Numbered from the stretch's first letter, positions 47,111-58,340 are shown. The stretch: 64,000 nucleotides of DNA from Adiantum capillus-veneris (GCA_014529385.2 CM043943.1:156608747-156672746), one strand, 5' to 3'. The notes: generated by a model from the sequence alone, not told the origin. Made by a program: numbers and translations.

Positions 47111-49481
47111 ACATTTTTTGAAAACCCCATAGGCTGTACATTTGCCTCATTGGAAATTACATTTGAACTTCCACCACTGAAAAGAGGCAACAAAGTGTCA
47201 TAAATTTCCTATGAGCTTACATTACTATCTCTAGTACATGATAGCAAGGGTTGAACAGAATCTTTCACAAACACAACATCCCGTGAAACCAAGATATGTT
47301 TTGTTTGCAGATGATACAATGTGTAACCTTTGCGTTCAGCACTATAACCAACAAAATAACATTTGACAGCCTTATCATCCAATTTTTTGCGCTGTGTTTG
47401 TGGCATCAAAGCATATGCCAAACAACAAAAAATATGCATGTGCTCAATAGAAGGCTTTCTGTTATGCCATGCTTCATATGGTACACATAATAGCCTCAAG
47501 CGAAAACGAATGTGGTAAAGCTTGGATTTTGACCATACATCTTGCCATTTCCATAACAAACCTTATTTCCTCTCAGCAACACCATTTTGTTGAGGTGTAT
47601 ACGGAATTGTACATTGGTGTTTTATCCCATGACTAGCCATAAATGCATTGAATTCATGAGACATATACTCCCCCGTTCGATCGGAACGGACGGTGCCCAT
47701 AGTACATTTTGAGAAATTTTCATCCATAGCCAAAAATTGCAAAGCACAAAACACTTCGGACTTCGCCTTAAGTAGATACACCCATGCATGCTTGGAGTAA
47801 CCATCAATGAAAGTCATGAAGTAAAGGTAATTGCCCAAGGACGGAGGTTGCATGGGCCCACAAAAATCACTATGCACAAGCTGCAAAACATGTATGTGGC
47901 CCTAACTGAACTATCCTTTGGAAACTTTGAATGCTACATCTTACCCAAAATACAGCCTTCACAAACATGTTTGACATGTGCTTCAAGAGGCAACAAAGAA
48001 GCAACCATATCAAATTTCTACAAACGCAACAAACTGGGAAGATTCAGAGCCCCAAAACGTGCATGCTAAAGTTTTGCATCTGAAATAGCCTTAGAATCCA
48101 CAACTGCATTGCAAAATTTTGCCCACATTTGTCCTACAAAGTGAGCTTATACAACCCACATCATAAAATGCGAGATGCAACAATTTCATCACTAAACTGA
48201 GATCATGTACTGTATATCTGTCATCCACAAACTTCTTGATCCTAGGCATATAGAATGCATCAACAAGTCTCAAAGAACTACCATTTGCAGCAGTAAGCAC
48301 AATATTTCCAACTCCCTAAACTGGATAAGTGGCATTGTTGGCAAAAGTGACTGAATTCCCATGAGGGACATACTCAAGAGAGGTAAACAAATCAAGATGC
48401 GAGGTAATGTTCTTTGTAGAGCCATTGTCAAAATACCACGCATGTGAATTTGTAGCAACAAACTGACATGCATGCATCATGGACAGAAGGATCATAAGTG
48501 CACTCTGCACTAAAATCCCATTCTGCATCAACATCAGCATCTCTGTCATCTTTCACAGAAGACTCAGGAACCAACATTTCTAGTGGAGCCAGCGTCTTTC
48601 TTCTTAGCCTCTTTGGCCTTCAACTTAGGACACTACTTGATCAAGTGATCATTAGCTTTACAATAATGGCAACACATCTTCTTTTTGCTCTTTTCACCAG
48701 AATTCCCAGATGATTTGTTGTCAATAAAAGAAGCATTAGGAACATGTGATTTACCACTCATAGAAGAACCATGAGAAGTGGCTACATTGTTACCAACTTT
48801 TCTTTGAGCAACAATAAAGTCCTTTTCAACTGCACGTTGTGTAGCCCTATTTTTTTGGAAAGTGACTCTTGCAACAACAATTTGCACAGTGCATCAAACT
48901 TGACAACTTCTAGATTTTCTTGGGTCATAAGTCTCCAAGTACTAGCAAAAGTATGCTAAGAATTTGGCAAAGCATCAAGAACAATATGCACAAGGGAACT
49001 GTCAGATATGATTTCGCCTACAAAAATAAGTTGCTGATTGATATCCTTGACATCAGCAAGGAAAGTGTCCATATCATCTTTCTCATGCATATCTTCGACT
49101 CCAGATCTTTACACGGCAATGCAATTTTAGCCTCATTGTGACTTGCATAAATACCAGCCAGAATATACCAAGCTTGTTTTGCAAATATTGCTGAACGAAT
49201 GTGAAGAGTAATAGTGCACTTCATAGACATCCCAACGAGCTTGCTCAGTCGTAGACAAAAATAGCTTTCGCAGTAGCAATTCTGCCACCAAAACCTACAA
49301 CATCCTCAACATAGCCTACATCCTCAGAACCAAGACGTACATCAATGCCTTGCACAATATTCCAGACACCCTTTGACACAAGGACATTTTGTATCATATA
49401 AACGCACATAGGGTAATTCTCCCCATCCAATCTATCCTTAGCAACAAACATCTTGAACACATCTGTGTTGTTGTCAGCCAT
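47111..49481 (-). pseudogene. B2 polyprotein, gag to integrase
   Basis: Minus strand from ATG 49481: MADNNTDVFKMFVAKDRLDG, then WNIVQGIDVRLGSEDVG. Later come zinc knuckle CHYCKANDHLIK (about 48670), protease AWYFDNGSTKNITS (about 48420; DNG in place of DSG), integrase VHSDFCGPMQ (47880), SDRTGEYMSHEF (Asp kept, NG lost), PQQNGVAERK at 47563, and the C-terminal integrase part VFVKDSVQPLLSC to about 47209. It stops where B1 is inserted and continues at 41966. Multiple frameshifts and altered catalytic motifs make it inactive. Confidence 0.88.
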
Positions 49482-49841
49482 GGCAAATGTTGCACCTTAT
49501 GTGAAAACTGTCCGAAAAGAGGAGAAATGAAGCGGGAACAACACTTGCTATAGCACAAACCATAGAAGACTAAAAGGGACCTGTTATGTAGAAGACAACA
49601 CTAACAAAAATTTTGCACAAAATGAAGAAATAGCATGCACTATACTTCTTGAAGTGGAAACGAAGGTCGAAATGAGCCGGATTTAGAAATTTGAACTCAT
49701 CAATCTCTATGAGATTACCTGAAGTATTTGTCGACCTGCTGAAACTCGCATAAACTCACGAAAATTGGAGAAAGTGAGTAGGCGTGTTATGGAGCTACTG
49801 GCGACTAAGTCCGGGAGGATGCAACCTACTCTGTACCAATG

Positions 49842-50072
49842 GTTGGAATTAGGGTTGCAGGAAAACACAAAAAACTTGGAGAAGATGAAGGAAGCTCAAG
49901 GCACACAACAAAGAGTGTAGTACTTAGTGTGCAATGGAAAGATAAGATAGCCCTAGAGTGATGGGTGTATATACAATGCACATGGGAAAAAACCTCCCAT
50001 TGAGGGAAAACATGCCATGTCGGTCCTAAGTGTGTTCACACACATCACTACCACATGTATATGATGGTAACA
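49842..50072 (-). repeat. 5' LTR of B2 (about 231 bp)
   Basis: Minus strand TGTTACCATCATATACATG ... AATTCCAACC. A T-to-C-like change at the inner edge gives CCAACC where the other LTRs have CCAACA. The primer site follows at about 49831-49841. Confidence 0.88.
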
Positions 50073-51024
50073 GAGGGTTGCCCATGGTGTGGCTGCTCCT
50101 CTCCCCTAGAGAACATGTATCTCCTCCTCTAATATGCCTGCAACAAGATGTAGGTGCTCTGCATCTGCAAGACCATGGTGCCTCCTCACATCCGCCCTGA
50201 GAGAAAAACTCAAGGAAGGCATCCTTGCTACCCATTAAGTGCCATGCAATGCTGCCCTACTATTGGGGATGAAAAAATCGAGGGCTGAATGGGGAAACAT
50301 GTTGGGACTGATTTGTACAAAAACTCTAGGTTGATGTGCTACCGCCCAACCTCAGGCTGCCCCCAAGGGCGCCCTGCACCCCAAGGGCTTGTGCACCACA
50401 CACCTCCCATGGTACCCCTGCCCACATCTATATGCCGCTTATAGTCAAGGCTGGCTAGCTGTCCACCAACTCCCACAACCTCATAAATAGGGAGAAAGGG
50501 TGACAGGTATTCGGGTGCTAGAGGCCGTGTAGGGCTCTGGAAAATACCAACAAGGCTGGGAAAAATACTCCCAGCCTTCAAGAGCCTAATGTCCATGGAA
50601 TCAATCCAAAAACCCAAGGCTAAACATGGCTAAACACATCTCGACATGAGAAAACAACCTCACATTGGCCAAGCACAATCACCAAAGAACCCTCATTCCA
50701 TAACACCTATCCTTGGGAGAAACTGGGACTGACTGAATAAATCCAAAGAGATGCCATAACTCTAACAAGGTGACATTCCTTCTTTGATCTTGGAGGAGCT
50801 TGGGAATAATGTGACAAGTCAATGATGTGGCACTACAAACCCATGGAATAGATCCTAGCTGAGGTGCCTAGAAGAAGAAGACACAAAAGACTTTACCAAC
50901 TTATTAAGGATGGTCAAGAGGCCTGAAAGATCAAGAGGGGTTAGGATTAAAAATCCTAGCTCAAAAAACTTACACAACCTTGGCCAAGGAGCCTAAACCA
51001 TAAATAAAGCAGATGCATTTAGAC
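50073..51024. other. unassigned sequence
   Basis: GC-richer than its surroundings near 50340-50420. No gene recognised; the minus-strand frame 50339-50617 has no known domain. Confidence 0.4.
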
Positions 51025-51265
51025 TTCAGTGCTTTCTGTGTACAGCTTTTGATTTTGGCCAAGGGCCTTTAAATATGTAACTAGGGGTCTCTCCCTAGAT
51101 TATTGAATGATTCTACCACCTGGAGAAGGAGAGGAGAGCCCTAGAGATTGTATCTTTGTGAATCAATAAAAAAGAAATATCGAAAGGGGCACCACTGATG
51201 TCTAGGGGTGGAACTTTGCCTTTCTTCTACAATTACTCAAGTTGTTTTGAAGTACTAAAAGTGTT
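51025..51265 (+). repeat. family D LTR fragment
   Basis: Shares GGGCCTTTAAATATGTAA, AGGGGTCTC.CCCTAG, GAAAGGGGCACYA, GGGTGGAACTYTGCC and TTGTTTTGAAGT.CTAAAAGT with the D LTRs at 7007-7527 and 7926-8468. Both ends of the LTR are missing. Confidence 0.75.
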
Positions 51266-52252
51266 GCTAAGTGTGTAGATTGCAGTTATCTGTGTGTTTC
51301 TATCCGATCCGTTGCCAAAAGTGATTACAAATAACCACAAGCTGCATATTGGTACATACTAGGCAATGAGGATTAATAGTGCTAATCCTAGAATTTAGAC
51401 TAAAACTTCATACTTAAGATTAAACTAAGACTCAAGAGACTAGAACACTTGTTGAATATGATGAATTTTTGATACAAGGGATCCTTATATAGGAGGCAAA
51501 AGGGTAAAAACGAGGAGACACACGTGTTGATGAAGAAACACATCTGATCACAAATAGACATGTCCTTTAACCGATAGATACATCCTTTAAGTGAAAGGTT
51601 ACATCCATTTGGTGAAGGATCATGATCGATCTGTGAAGGAACATAGCCGACCGTCCAAGGGGTATGGCTATTTGATGAAGAGGTATATCCTTTGGTGAAG
51701 AGTTGCACCTAGTGGAAGACGGTGGTCATAATAACAAGGAAACTCCTTTTCAGGGCCTATCGGATCAAAAACTCTGTTTCCAAAGTCCCCCATTTCTCAT
51801 TTCCTCTTTGCCATTTTTTCAAGGAGGTCCAAATGTTTTATACATAATATACATATATTAAGCTATTTCTAAACCGTTCTAGTGAAATGAGCACTTTGAT
51901 AGCTTCGTTGGTCTTTTTTGGCCCGCCCAAAGGGCAAAAGCTATAGAGATGCCTTCTCTTTTTGCTGACTAAAATCGAAAAAAGCCTTGAGTTGTATTTT
52001 CAAGCATTTCTTGATAGGCTAAAAATCCTGATTGGTTGAAATAAGATAGTGGGCACTCATTTAAATGAAGAGTGTATAAATCGAATGATTGACATGTCTT
52101 GAGTTTTAAAATATGAAGTGAAAGCTCATTTACCAAGGAAAGGATTTTGGGCTTCCTTTGAAAGCATGATGAAACTTTGAAAGCCTTAGAGGTTAAATGA
52201 TAAAGACTTAGCATAATGGGTGGCTCCACAAATCCCAAGAGTCACCTTTTCA
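51266..52252. other. unassigned sequence
   Basis: No recognised feature. A local run of related TTTGGTGAAG / CCTTTAA.TGA segments near 51560-51710 looks like short degenerate repeats. Confidence 0.4.
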
Positions 52253-52486
52253 TTTTGACAAGTTCTTTCACACATTGAAACTTGAGGTGATAGACTAAAG
52301 TTGTCATTTATAAGATGGTTATGTTTGTGAATTCAAACTTTAAGGAAGGATCTATCTTAGAGCTTTTTATTTTGACAAGTTCTTTCACACATTGAAACTT
52401 GAGGTGATAGACTAAGCTTGTCATTTATAAGATGGTTATTTTTGTGAGTTCAAACTTTAAGGAAGATCTATCCTTAGAGCTTTTAT
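52253..52486. repeat. 117-bp tandem duplication
   Basis: Units 52253-52369 and 52370-52486 share TTTTGACAAGTTCTTTCACA and most of the rest, with about six differences including one indel. Confidence 0.93.
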
Positions 52487-52675
52487 ATGTAGAGATTTTT
52501 TATTTTTATTTTTAGAGATTTTAAATTTAAGTCTAAACCTTAAAGATGTATAACTTTTGAAGTTAGGTCTCCAACGAGGACCTAGAGTTTTTTAATAAAA
52601 GAAAGTAAAAATTTGAATTAAAGAAAGTGAAAAGGTTACATGGACCCACAGGTAGGGGGAGGGGCACCCCAGGGC

Positions 52676-52915
52676 GCTAGAGTTTTAGGGCTTAGAACTT
52701 TAGAGCTTTTAAAGTGGGATTTATAGCTTAGGGATCTAAAGTTATAAATTTGTAAAGGGGGCCTCTAGAGCTTAAGGATGTAGAATTTTTAAAGTGGGGT
52801 TTAGAGCATAGGGATTTAAAGCTTAGGGGTGCTTTTCTAATTAAATTCTCTATGCTTACGTCTTTTTAATAAAAACGTTTAGAGATGTAGAGCTTTTAAA
52901 GTGGGATCTAAACTT
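52676..52915. repeat. degenerate tandem repeats of an AGAGCTTTTAAAGTGGG unit
   Basis: The phrase (T/G)TAGAGCTTTTAAAGTGGG with variants occurs near 52701, 52780 and 52883, alternating with AGCTTAGGGAT-like phrases. About 80-100 bases per unit, strongly diverged. Confidence 0.65.
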
Positions 52916-53164
52916 AGATCAAGACCTAAAATTAATACCTTTCTTTTTGGTCGAGGGCCTATCAAAACAAGTGGTTTAAAAAAACCTCATGTCATTTGAC
53001 ATGCTAGAGTCTCCAAATTGGCTGTCATTTTTTGTGTTTACACCCTTGTATTAACGTTATATATGGAAAATTATATAAGTTGATCGTATTACACAAAGCA
53101 TATGAAAGGGAGCTTGGAAAATTGCATGTCAAAAAGAAATTTCTACTATGCCTGATAGGCCTGG
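52916..53164. other. unassigned sequence
   Basis: No recognised feature. Confidence 0.4.
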
Positions 53165-54097
53165 TGTTGGACGGATACGCCGCGACGGACGTCAGCATAG
53201 CGAGAACTCACCTAACATATCATGTCAGCTAAGGACAAAGCTCGACCCGCAGGCACGTGGAAGCAAGCATAAGGTGTCAACCTACACTCGACTGACTCCT
53301 AACTAATTCCTACAGAGGTCTCTACCAATTGTCTAAGTCACAACCTTCAAGAGTGCATAAGAGGAAACTTCCTACAACGCTTTCTAGAGCCGAACACCCA
53401 TCAAACAATCTCGAAACACCATAGAACTTGAAGGAGACCCTACTAATACCAATAGGTCACTCTCCCTAAGGTCTATGAACCAAAATCCCAACCCAAAACA
53501 CCCGGTGCAAAATCACGTAGGATGTCTGGCCGAAATCTGCAGGTCTTCGTTTCTGAAATCTAAAGTTCCTAATGTGTAGCTCTACTCAATGTAAACGCGT
53601 GGATATGCTGCAATGCAAAATCGGACAACGTATGCTCACCCAATCACCAGATGAAGCTCGTAGAAGGAGCTCGCAAAACCGGACCGTACGCGCGCAATGT
53701 AGGTATCGGCGCGTAGCTCTCGCCGGGGGCAACACGCTGCACTTCTCCGCACTCGATTCCGACCACCGGTGCACACGTAGCGTCAAGATGAAGCTCACAC
53801 TCTCTCTCGTACACAGTACGCTCACTCACAGACTTCAAAACTTGTTTTAAAAATGACAAAAGGTTTTTTCATTAAGGTCAAAAAGTGGTATATATACCTT
53901 ACAATTCTCAAACCTTAAAGTTCCAAAAACAACGAACTACTCTATCTATCTATCAAAACTGGGATACAATCTGGAAACTTCTGTAAGTCCCAATATTTAC
54001 AAGGTGAAAAACCAGGTTTCCTCAATAAATGAATAACTACAAAAAATGATAATCCTCCGAGTAGTTAGTCTCCGTGCGGTGTGTCCAGCTTCTAACA
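53165..54097 (-). repeat. 3' LTR of element E (about 930 bp, inner edge firm, outer edge tentative)
   Basis: On the minus strand it begins TGTTAGAAGCTGG immediately after the polypurine tract. It has a TATA-like GGTATATATACC (53887-53898) about 200 bases in, and a CACGTAGGATGTCT half-site (53514-53527, plus) matching the leader palindromes. Proposed end CCAACA at 53165. The second LTR is outside the window, so the end cannot be verified here. Confidence 0.5.
53887..53898 (-). promoter_or_regulatory. candidate TATA box in the LTR of element E
   Basis: GGTATATATACC, itself a palindrome, about 200 bases inside the LTR. Confidence 0.4.
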
Positions 54098-54110
54098 CTC
54101 CCCCCCTCCT
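54098..54110 (-). promoter_or_regulatory. polypurine tract of element E
   Basis: Minus strand AGGAGGGGGGGAG directly before TGTTAGAAGC. Confidence 0.7.
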
Positions 54111-54149
54111 TGCTTATGTCGTCCCCGACATGGCCGCTGATCCGCTTCT

Positions 54150-55486
54150 TCATCGTATAGTTTCACACATCTTGATTAGTGATTCGTATCTTGCATGCAG
54201 GTTCATCATTGTTGGGCCGAAAATGTTAGTGTTTATTGTGAAGAAGCATGTGTAGAACGCTTCTTCAAAGGCCTGGAGGTGATAGGATGGTAGAAACATT
54301 ATCCTTTGATACAGCGCATGTATCACCTCCTTGGAAGGCTGACCAGACAGATCATAAGCGCATCTGTAAGTATCTTGGAAGAAGAAGATACTGTCGGTCA
54401 CCTGGCCTGGCTTGAATGTCTCAAATACTGCTAAGAGGGTTTTGCAAATTTTCTTCATCATGATGCACGTAAGGTCAGGTGAGCCAGTGAACAATTTGAT
54501 GGCGCCCGTTAGGGTTTTCACCATGTATTGGACACTTATTCTCTCACCTGCCTTCAAGCCCCGCAGCTTAGGGTAATTCAGCCAAGTGGGTTGGCTCCTT
54601 TGCAAGATCTCCTGGGATTTCCACGTCCTGATCCTTGGCAGAGGACAAAAGCTGAGGTTGTCTCTGATGTTTTTCGGTGCCTCTACCAAGTGGATTAGGT
54701 ATTGTGGGTACTTTGTGAGCCAGACCTTCCTCCATTTAGACTGAGAGTCAACTATTAGCTTGATCCCTTCTGGTTGGGAGGTATCTGCGCTGTAGAGTGG
54801 TACAGTCGACTCTTCTCTTATCCGCTTATTGATGGTGGCTGCTTCATATTTCAACAATGGATATGGGAGAGAGGGTTGAAGCCATTCGCGCGTGAGGTTG
54901 CTGGCGTCGATCTTCTGGATGGTCATAGACTTGAAAACCCTCTGCTCCCACTCCAAGGCTTCCTTTGTTGTCTCTCTGATCTCCACCTCTATTGCTTTAC
55001 GCAACTTTTCTTCCTCTTCCTATGTCAGATCCTGTGGCTCTTGAGAGGATCCTTCTAGGATTTTCTCTTGCATAGGCGTGTCCACTGGATCTGCCACATT
55101 TTCTAAATCGATGCCCTCATTGGCTGCTGGCCCTGTGCCCTCTTGCTCTCCTGCTTGCTGTCCTCTCAGCTCCTCTATCTACTTTAGGAGTTTTTGTTTT
55201 CTGATTCAGCTTCTTCTTTCACGAGGAGGTCATTTAATTCAGCGTTTATCCTCTCCGCCTCCTCGAGCTTTCTTTTTATACTTTCTACTTCCTCTTGCAT
55301 GGCTTTTTGGTCTTCTTCCATTCTTGTTTGCATGACAATAGATCCTTCTGCCATCATCAATCTTTGCTTTTTCTCTAGAGTCAGCTCCTTCTGAAGTTCT
55401 TGCATCTGTTCTTCATAAAGTTGAATCTCCGTAGTGATGTGAGTCGAGCTAGTAGCTTTGACTCTGGCAGGGGATGCTCGCAGCCT
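54150..55486 (-). pseudogene. element E ORF, C-terminal part (interrupted)
   Basis: After the TAG at 55487-55489 the same frame continues as coiled coil (EEQMQELQKELTLEKKQR...) to TAA 55184-55186. A -1 shift near 55190-55196 then opens the second frame: IEELRGQQ, DLENVADPVDTPMQEK, then a stretch to TGA at 54150-54152 with LTREWLQPSLPYPLLKYEA, WRKVWLTKYPQYLIHLVEAP, and TWLNYPKLRGLKAGERISVQ. Two more TAG codons interrupt it (55179-55181, 55020-55022). The about 290-residue C-terminal domain has no match that I recognise. Its even amino-acid composition and length in spite of only TAG stops argue that it was recently functional. Confidence 0.6.
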
Positions 55487-57565
55487 CTAGATGGTCTGAT
55501 CTTTCACTTTGAGCTGGTCCTTGAGCTCAAGGACCTCATCCTGGCTGGATTCTTGATCTATCTCCACCTTTTCTTTGGCGTTTCTCATGGCTTCAACTTC
55601 TTTAGATTCCTCAGCCAGCTGTAGGGTCAGGTTATCCCTTTCCCTCTCGGCATCTATCAGTGATTTGCTGAGCTGCTTACATTCCTCTTCAACTCCTTGC
55701 ATTCTTTGTGCTGCTACCTGATTTTCTTTCTCCATTGCCTGGCATCTTTGCAATGCCCTTGCTAGGCTGGCTTGTAGCTCAGCTTCTCTCTCTTTCTGCC
55801 TTTGGCTTTGTCCTTTCAAAGTGTCTACTTCCATCTTAATCTTCACTTTAGTGGCTTTGAGAGCTGCCATCTCATTTTTTGAAGCCATGGACTGCGCTCT
55901 TAACCCGGTTAGCTTCGTCATCACCACATCCCAGTCGTTGGAGGGTGGGTGCAGGTCCACTGTATCTGTAGCCATTTCTTTTAGTTCTATCAACCGGATG
56001 CCTTGCATTTGTTCTTTAGGCCCTGTGCTTGCCAAGTCAAATGCGACTGTGGCAGCCTCTTCTTTTGTGTACCCTACAACTAGCAGGTCCAAAAATGTGT
56101 GATACGAATCATCCGACTCTTGTTGCTCACTTCGAGGCTTAGCCTCTTCCTTTGGCTTCGGCTCCTGGCTCTGCTCTTGCTTAGCCTCTTCCCGTTCTTC
56201 TGGTTTGTCTTCAACCTCTTTATCTTCTTGTGGAGGGCTGCTAGGGGGTGGTGAGGGTGGTGGTGAGGGTGGTAGAGATGTAGGCTTTTTCTTTAGATCT
56301 TTGTCTGCCTTTGTTTTTCTTTCTCTCTCTTGGCTCTCTTGCTCATCTAGAAGTTTTTGCCGTATTTGCTCCACTTCCTCCTCTATGAAAGGTACATGCG
56401 ATATGTTCTCTGATGCGGCATCAAGAATCTCAAAATTCTTGATATAATCCTCGAATCTATCCCTTTGCACTCTTCGGGATGATCCCGACATAGCTTCTAG
56501 AGAAGGCTTCCAGAGTTCACTTAAATCACCTTTAAGGGCTCTCTCTGCTTTGAAGCTCTCCATCAACCTCTCTAATCTTGCCGCTTTTTGTGACTTTATT
56601 TCTTTCACCGGCACTTGGACAAACTCTTTCTTCCCCTTCTTCTGCTTGGGCTGCTCTTCTATGACCGGCTCTAGCCATCTTTTCAGTCTTGTGGCAACCC
56701 TTGGTGCTCTTTGTGGCTCGTCCTCTTTGTCTTCTTTTAGTCTCAGCCAATCGTTCTGAGACGGGGGGTCAGGCCATCTTCCTTTTGCGTGCAGTGCCCC
56801 ATAAATCACCTTAGTGATTAGTTCTCCTGGCACAATATATGTTGGCTTCTTGTTACCCATCTTTACTAGGTTGTCATGTATATACACTGCATAATTGATT
56901 ATCTTTGGGGTGCCCTTCGTCATTGCCCAAGTGAATGTCATGGCAATTGCACCTGGCGGCATTCTGTACTTTTGTGGCCTCTTCGTACACATGTGGAAGT
57001 ATTGGTTGCACAACTGGCTCATGATTGCCACTCTTGGGTTGGCAATATCTTCAAAGGTGTAGTTTCCTTTCTTCTCATTGTACACCTTGACCTCATCCCT
57101 TTTTTTAGTTACACTATCCCCCTTGTTGGAGAGGTCTAGCGCATCTGCTACAACCTGCTTAGTGATGATTATTTCTGTTTTTGGCCTGCCTTGTAGATCT
57201 GTTACTTTGGCCACTCCATCTTCTTTGATGGTTGTCACAAACTCCCAGACTCTCTTTATGTCCACCCCTACCGGTACTGCTTCAAAGTAGTTGTGGAGAT
57301 CAATCTTCTCCAAGTACCCGGCCATCTTGCTTCTTACGAACTCATTGAGTTCTCGCGGCAGCATTGGTTGCTCGATCACATTGCCTTCAGTGTCTTTGAA
57401 TACTCCTTGGTAGATCTTTAGGTCGTTGGACTCTAACAGATCTTCTTGGATCCATGTGCTGGTGGGCTTTAGTGTTCCTTCTGGTATGACGAAGGGTTCC
57501 ACTTCTTCTAGGTAATCCTTGATGGTCATTCTTTTCTTCTTTGCCGGTGACTTCGTGGCTGCCAT
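55487..57565 (-). CDS. element E ORF, N-terminal part: unknown domain plus coiled coil (692 codons)
   Basis: ATG 57563-57565 to TAG 55487-55489. Residues 1-12 are basic (SPAKKKRM); about 15-275 form a compact-looking domain with TWIQEDLLESNDLKIYQGVF, IANPRVAIMSQLCNQYF, MPPGAIAMTFTWAMTKGTPK and VPGELITKVIYGALHAKGRW; about 280-345 are charged with KKGKK; about 425-445 are Pro/Ser-rich; about 445-490 are Glu/Lys-rich; about 560-692 are a long coiled coil. This layout recalls plant retrotransposon ORF1 / plant-mobile-domain proteins in general style, but I cannot assign a family. No protease, RT, integrase or zinc knuckle. It lies inside an LTR element, so a host gene is less likely. It might act as a structural, Gag-like protein. 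Confidence 0.65.
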   Translation of the reverse strand: MAATKSPAKKKRMTIKDYLEEVEPFVIPEGTLKPTSTWIQEDLLESNDLKIYQGVFKDTEGNVIEQPMLPRELNEFVRSKMAGYLEKIDLHNYFEAVPVGVDIKRVWEFVTTIKEDGVAKVTDLQGRPKTEIIITKQVVADALDLSNKGDSVTKKRDEVKVYNEKKGNYTFEDIANPRVAIMSQLCNQYFHMCTKRPQKYRMPPGAIAMTFTWAMTKGTPKIINYAVYIHDNLVKMGNKKPTYIVPGELITKVIYGALHAKGRWPDPPSQNDWLRLKEDKEDEPQRAPRVATRLKRWLEPVIEEQPKQKKGKKEFVQVPVKEIKSQKAARLERLMESFKAERALKGDLSELWKPSLEAMSGSSRRVQRDRFEDYIKNFEILDAASENISHVPFIEEEVEQIRQKLLDEQESQERERKTKADKDLKKKPTSLPPSPPPSPPPSSPPQEDKEVEDKPEEREEAKQEQSQEPKPKEEAKPRSEQQESDDSYHTFLDLLVVGYTKEEAATVAFDLASTGPKEQMQGIRLIELKEMATDTVDLHPPSNDWDVVMTKLTGLRAQSMASKNEMAALKATKVKIKMEVDTLKGQSQRQKEREAELQASLARALQRCQAMEKENQVAAQRMQGVEEECKQLSKSLIDAERERDNLTLQLAEESKEVEAMRNAKEKVEIDQESSQDEVLELKDQLKVKDQTI

Positions 57566-57730
57566 AGGTCCTGTTGCACTCAGTAGTCCGAAGTTAGCGT
57601 TTTTTCCATATTAGCTGAGAAACCGAGTTTTAACTATCCAAATGACTTGAAAATTGAAAATAAAGCTTAAAAGGAACTTGTGAAGTTGTGCATGTTCTCA
57701 CAATGCAATTCTGGCCAAAATTTTCCCTTT

Positions 57731-58340
57731 AGACATCCTACACGTAGGATGTCTTTTTCATCAGAATTGGTTGAAACTTGTCATGCTGGTAGTGCATGGC
57801 TCATGGAACATGGCTATATGCCTGGATATGGATTTGGATATCAAAAAGTGGATTTTTGGGCTGATTCAGGCTTTAGGTCACAAATTGGGTAGAGAGTCCA
57901 TCATAGGAAGCAATTGATGTCCAAATGGGTTGAAAATTGGTATATGGGCTCATTACACCATGGTATTGGCTCCCATGATGTCACTCTTTGCACAGAAGGT
58001 CCAAATTATGCTGGAGACATCCTACGCGTAGGATGTCTTTTTCATCAAAATGACACGAGATTTGTTCTGTGGGTAGTCCTTGGCTTAAGTCCTTGGCTTA
58101 TGGAACATGGCTATGCTCTTGGATTTGGATTTGGACAAGGATTGATGCTTGTAAGAGCCTGTGTGGTGTTTTTGGGCTGCAAAAGTGTATCTTGAGGGTG
58201 TTGGGGGTCAAAAATGATTAGAATGGCTTCAAAATTGATACATTAGCTCTTGATGATGAGGTGATTGGATCTGGAATGAACAACCATCCTCTGCAGGCCA
58301 AAAAAGTCAAATAGTCATCCTACGCGTAGGATGTCTACTT
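57731..58340. repeat. three palindromes with core CATCCTACGCGTAGGATG
   Basis: 58015-58038 is a perfect 24-bp palindrome around the 18-bp core; 57731-57754 differs by one base (ACACGT centre); 58316-58333 keeps the 18-bp core. Centres are 284 and 298 bases apart. A half-site recurs in the 3' LTR (53514-53527). Confidence 0.95.

Larger units (their letters stand above)
40759..50072 (-). mobile_element. Ty1/copia element B2 (minus strand), split by B1
   Basis: Minus-strand element with LTRs at 49842-50072 (5') and 40759-40987 (3'), internal parts at 47111-49841 and 40988-41966, and B1 nested between. Flanks CAGGG (40754-40758) and GAGGG (50073-50077) look like a target duplication with one mismatch. 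Without B1 it is about 4.2 kb. The primer site (TTGGTACAGAG on the minus strand near 49835) has lost one base relative to B1. It cannot be autonomous: RT is cut short by a deletion and gag has frameshifts. Confidence 0.9.

Noticed and set aside
55194-57290. Plus-strand Ser/Phe-rich frames opposite the E ORF
   Set aside because: These are antisense shadows of the coiled-coil coding strand.
57731-58340. CRISPR-like array (palindromic repeats at about 290-bp spacing)
   Set aside because: Only three repeats, spacers far too long and similar to each other, and a plant nuclear context.
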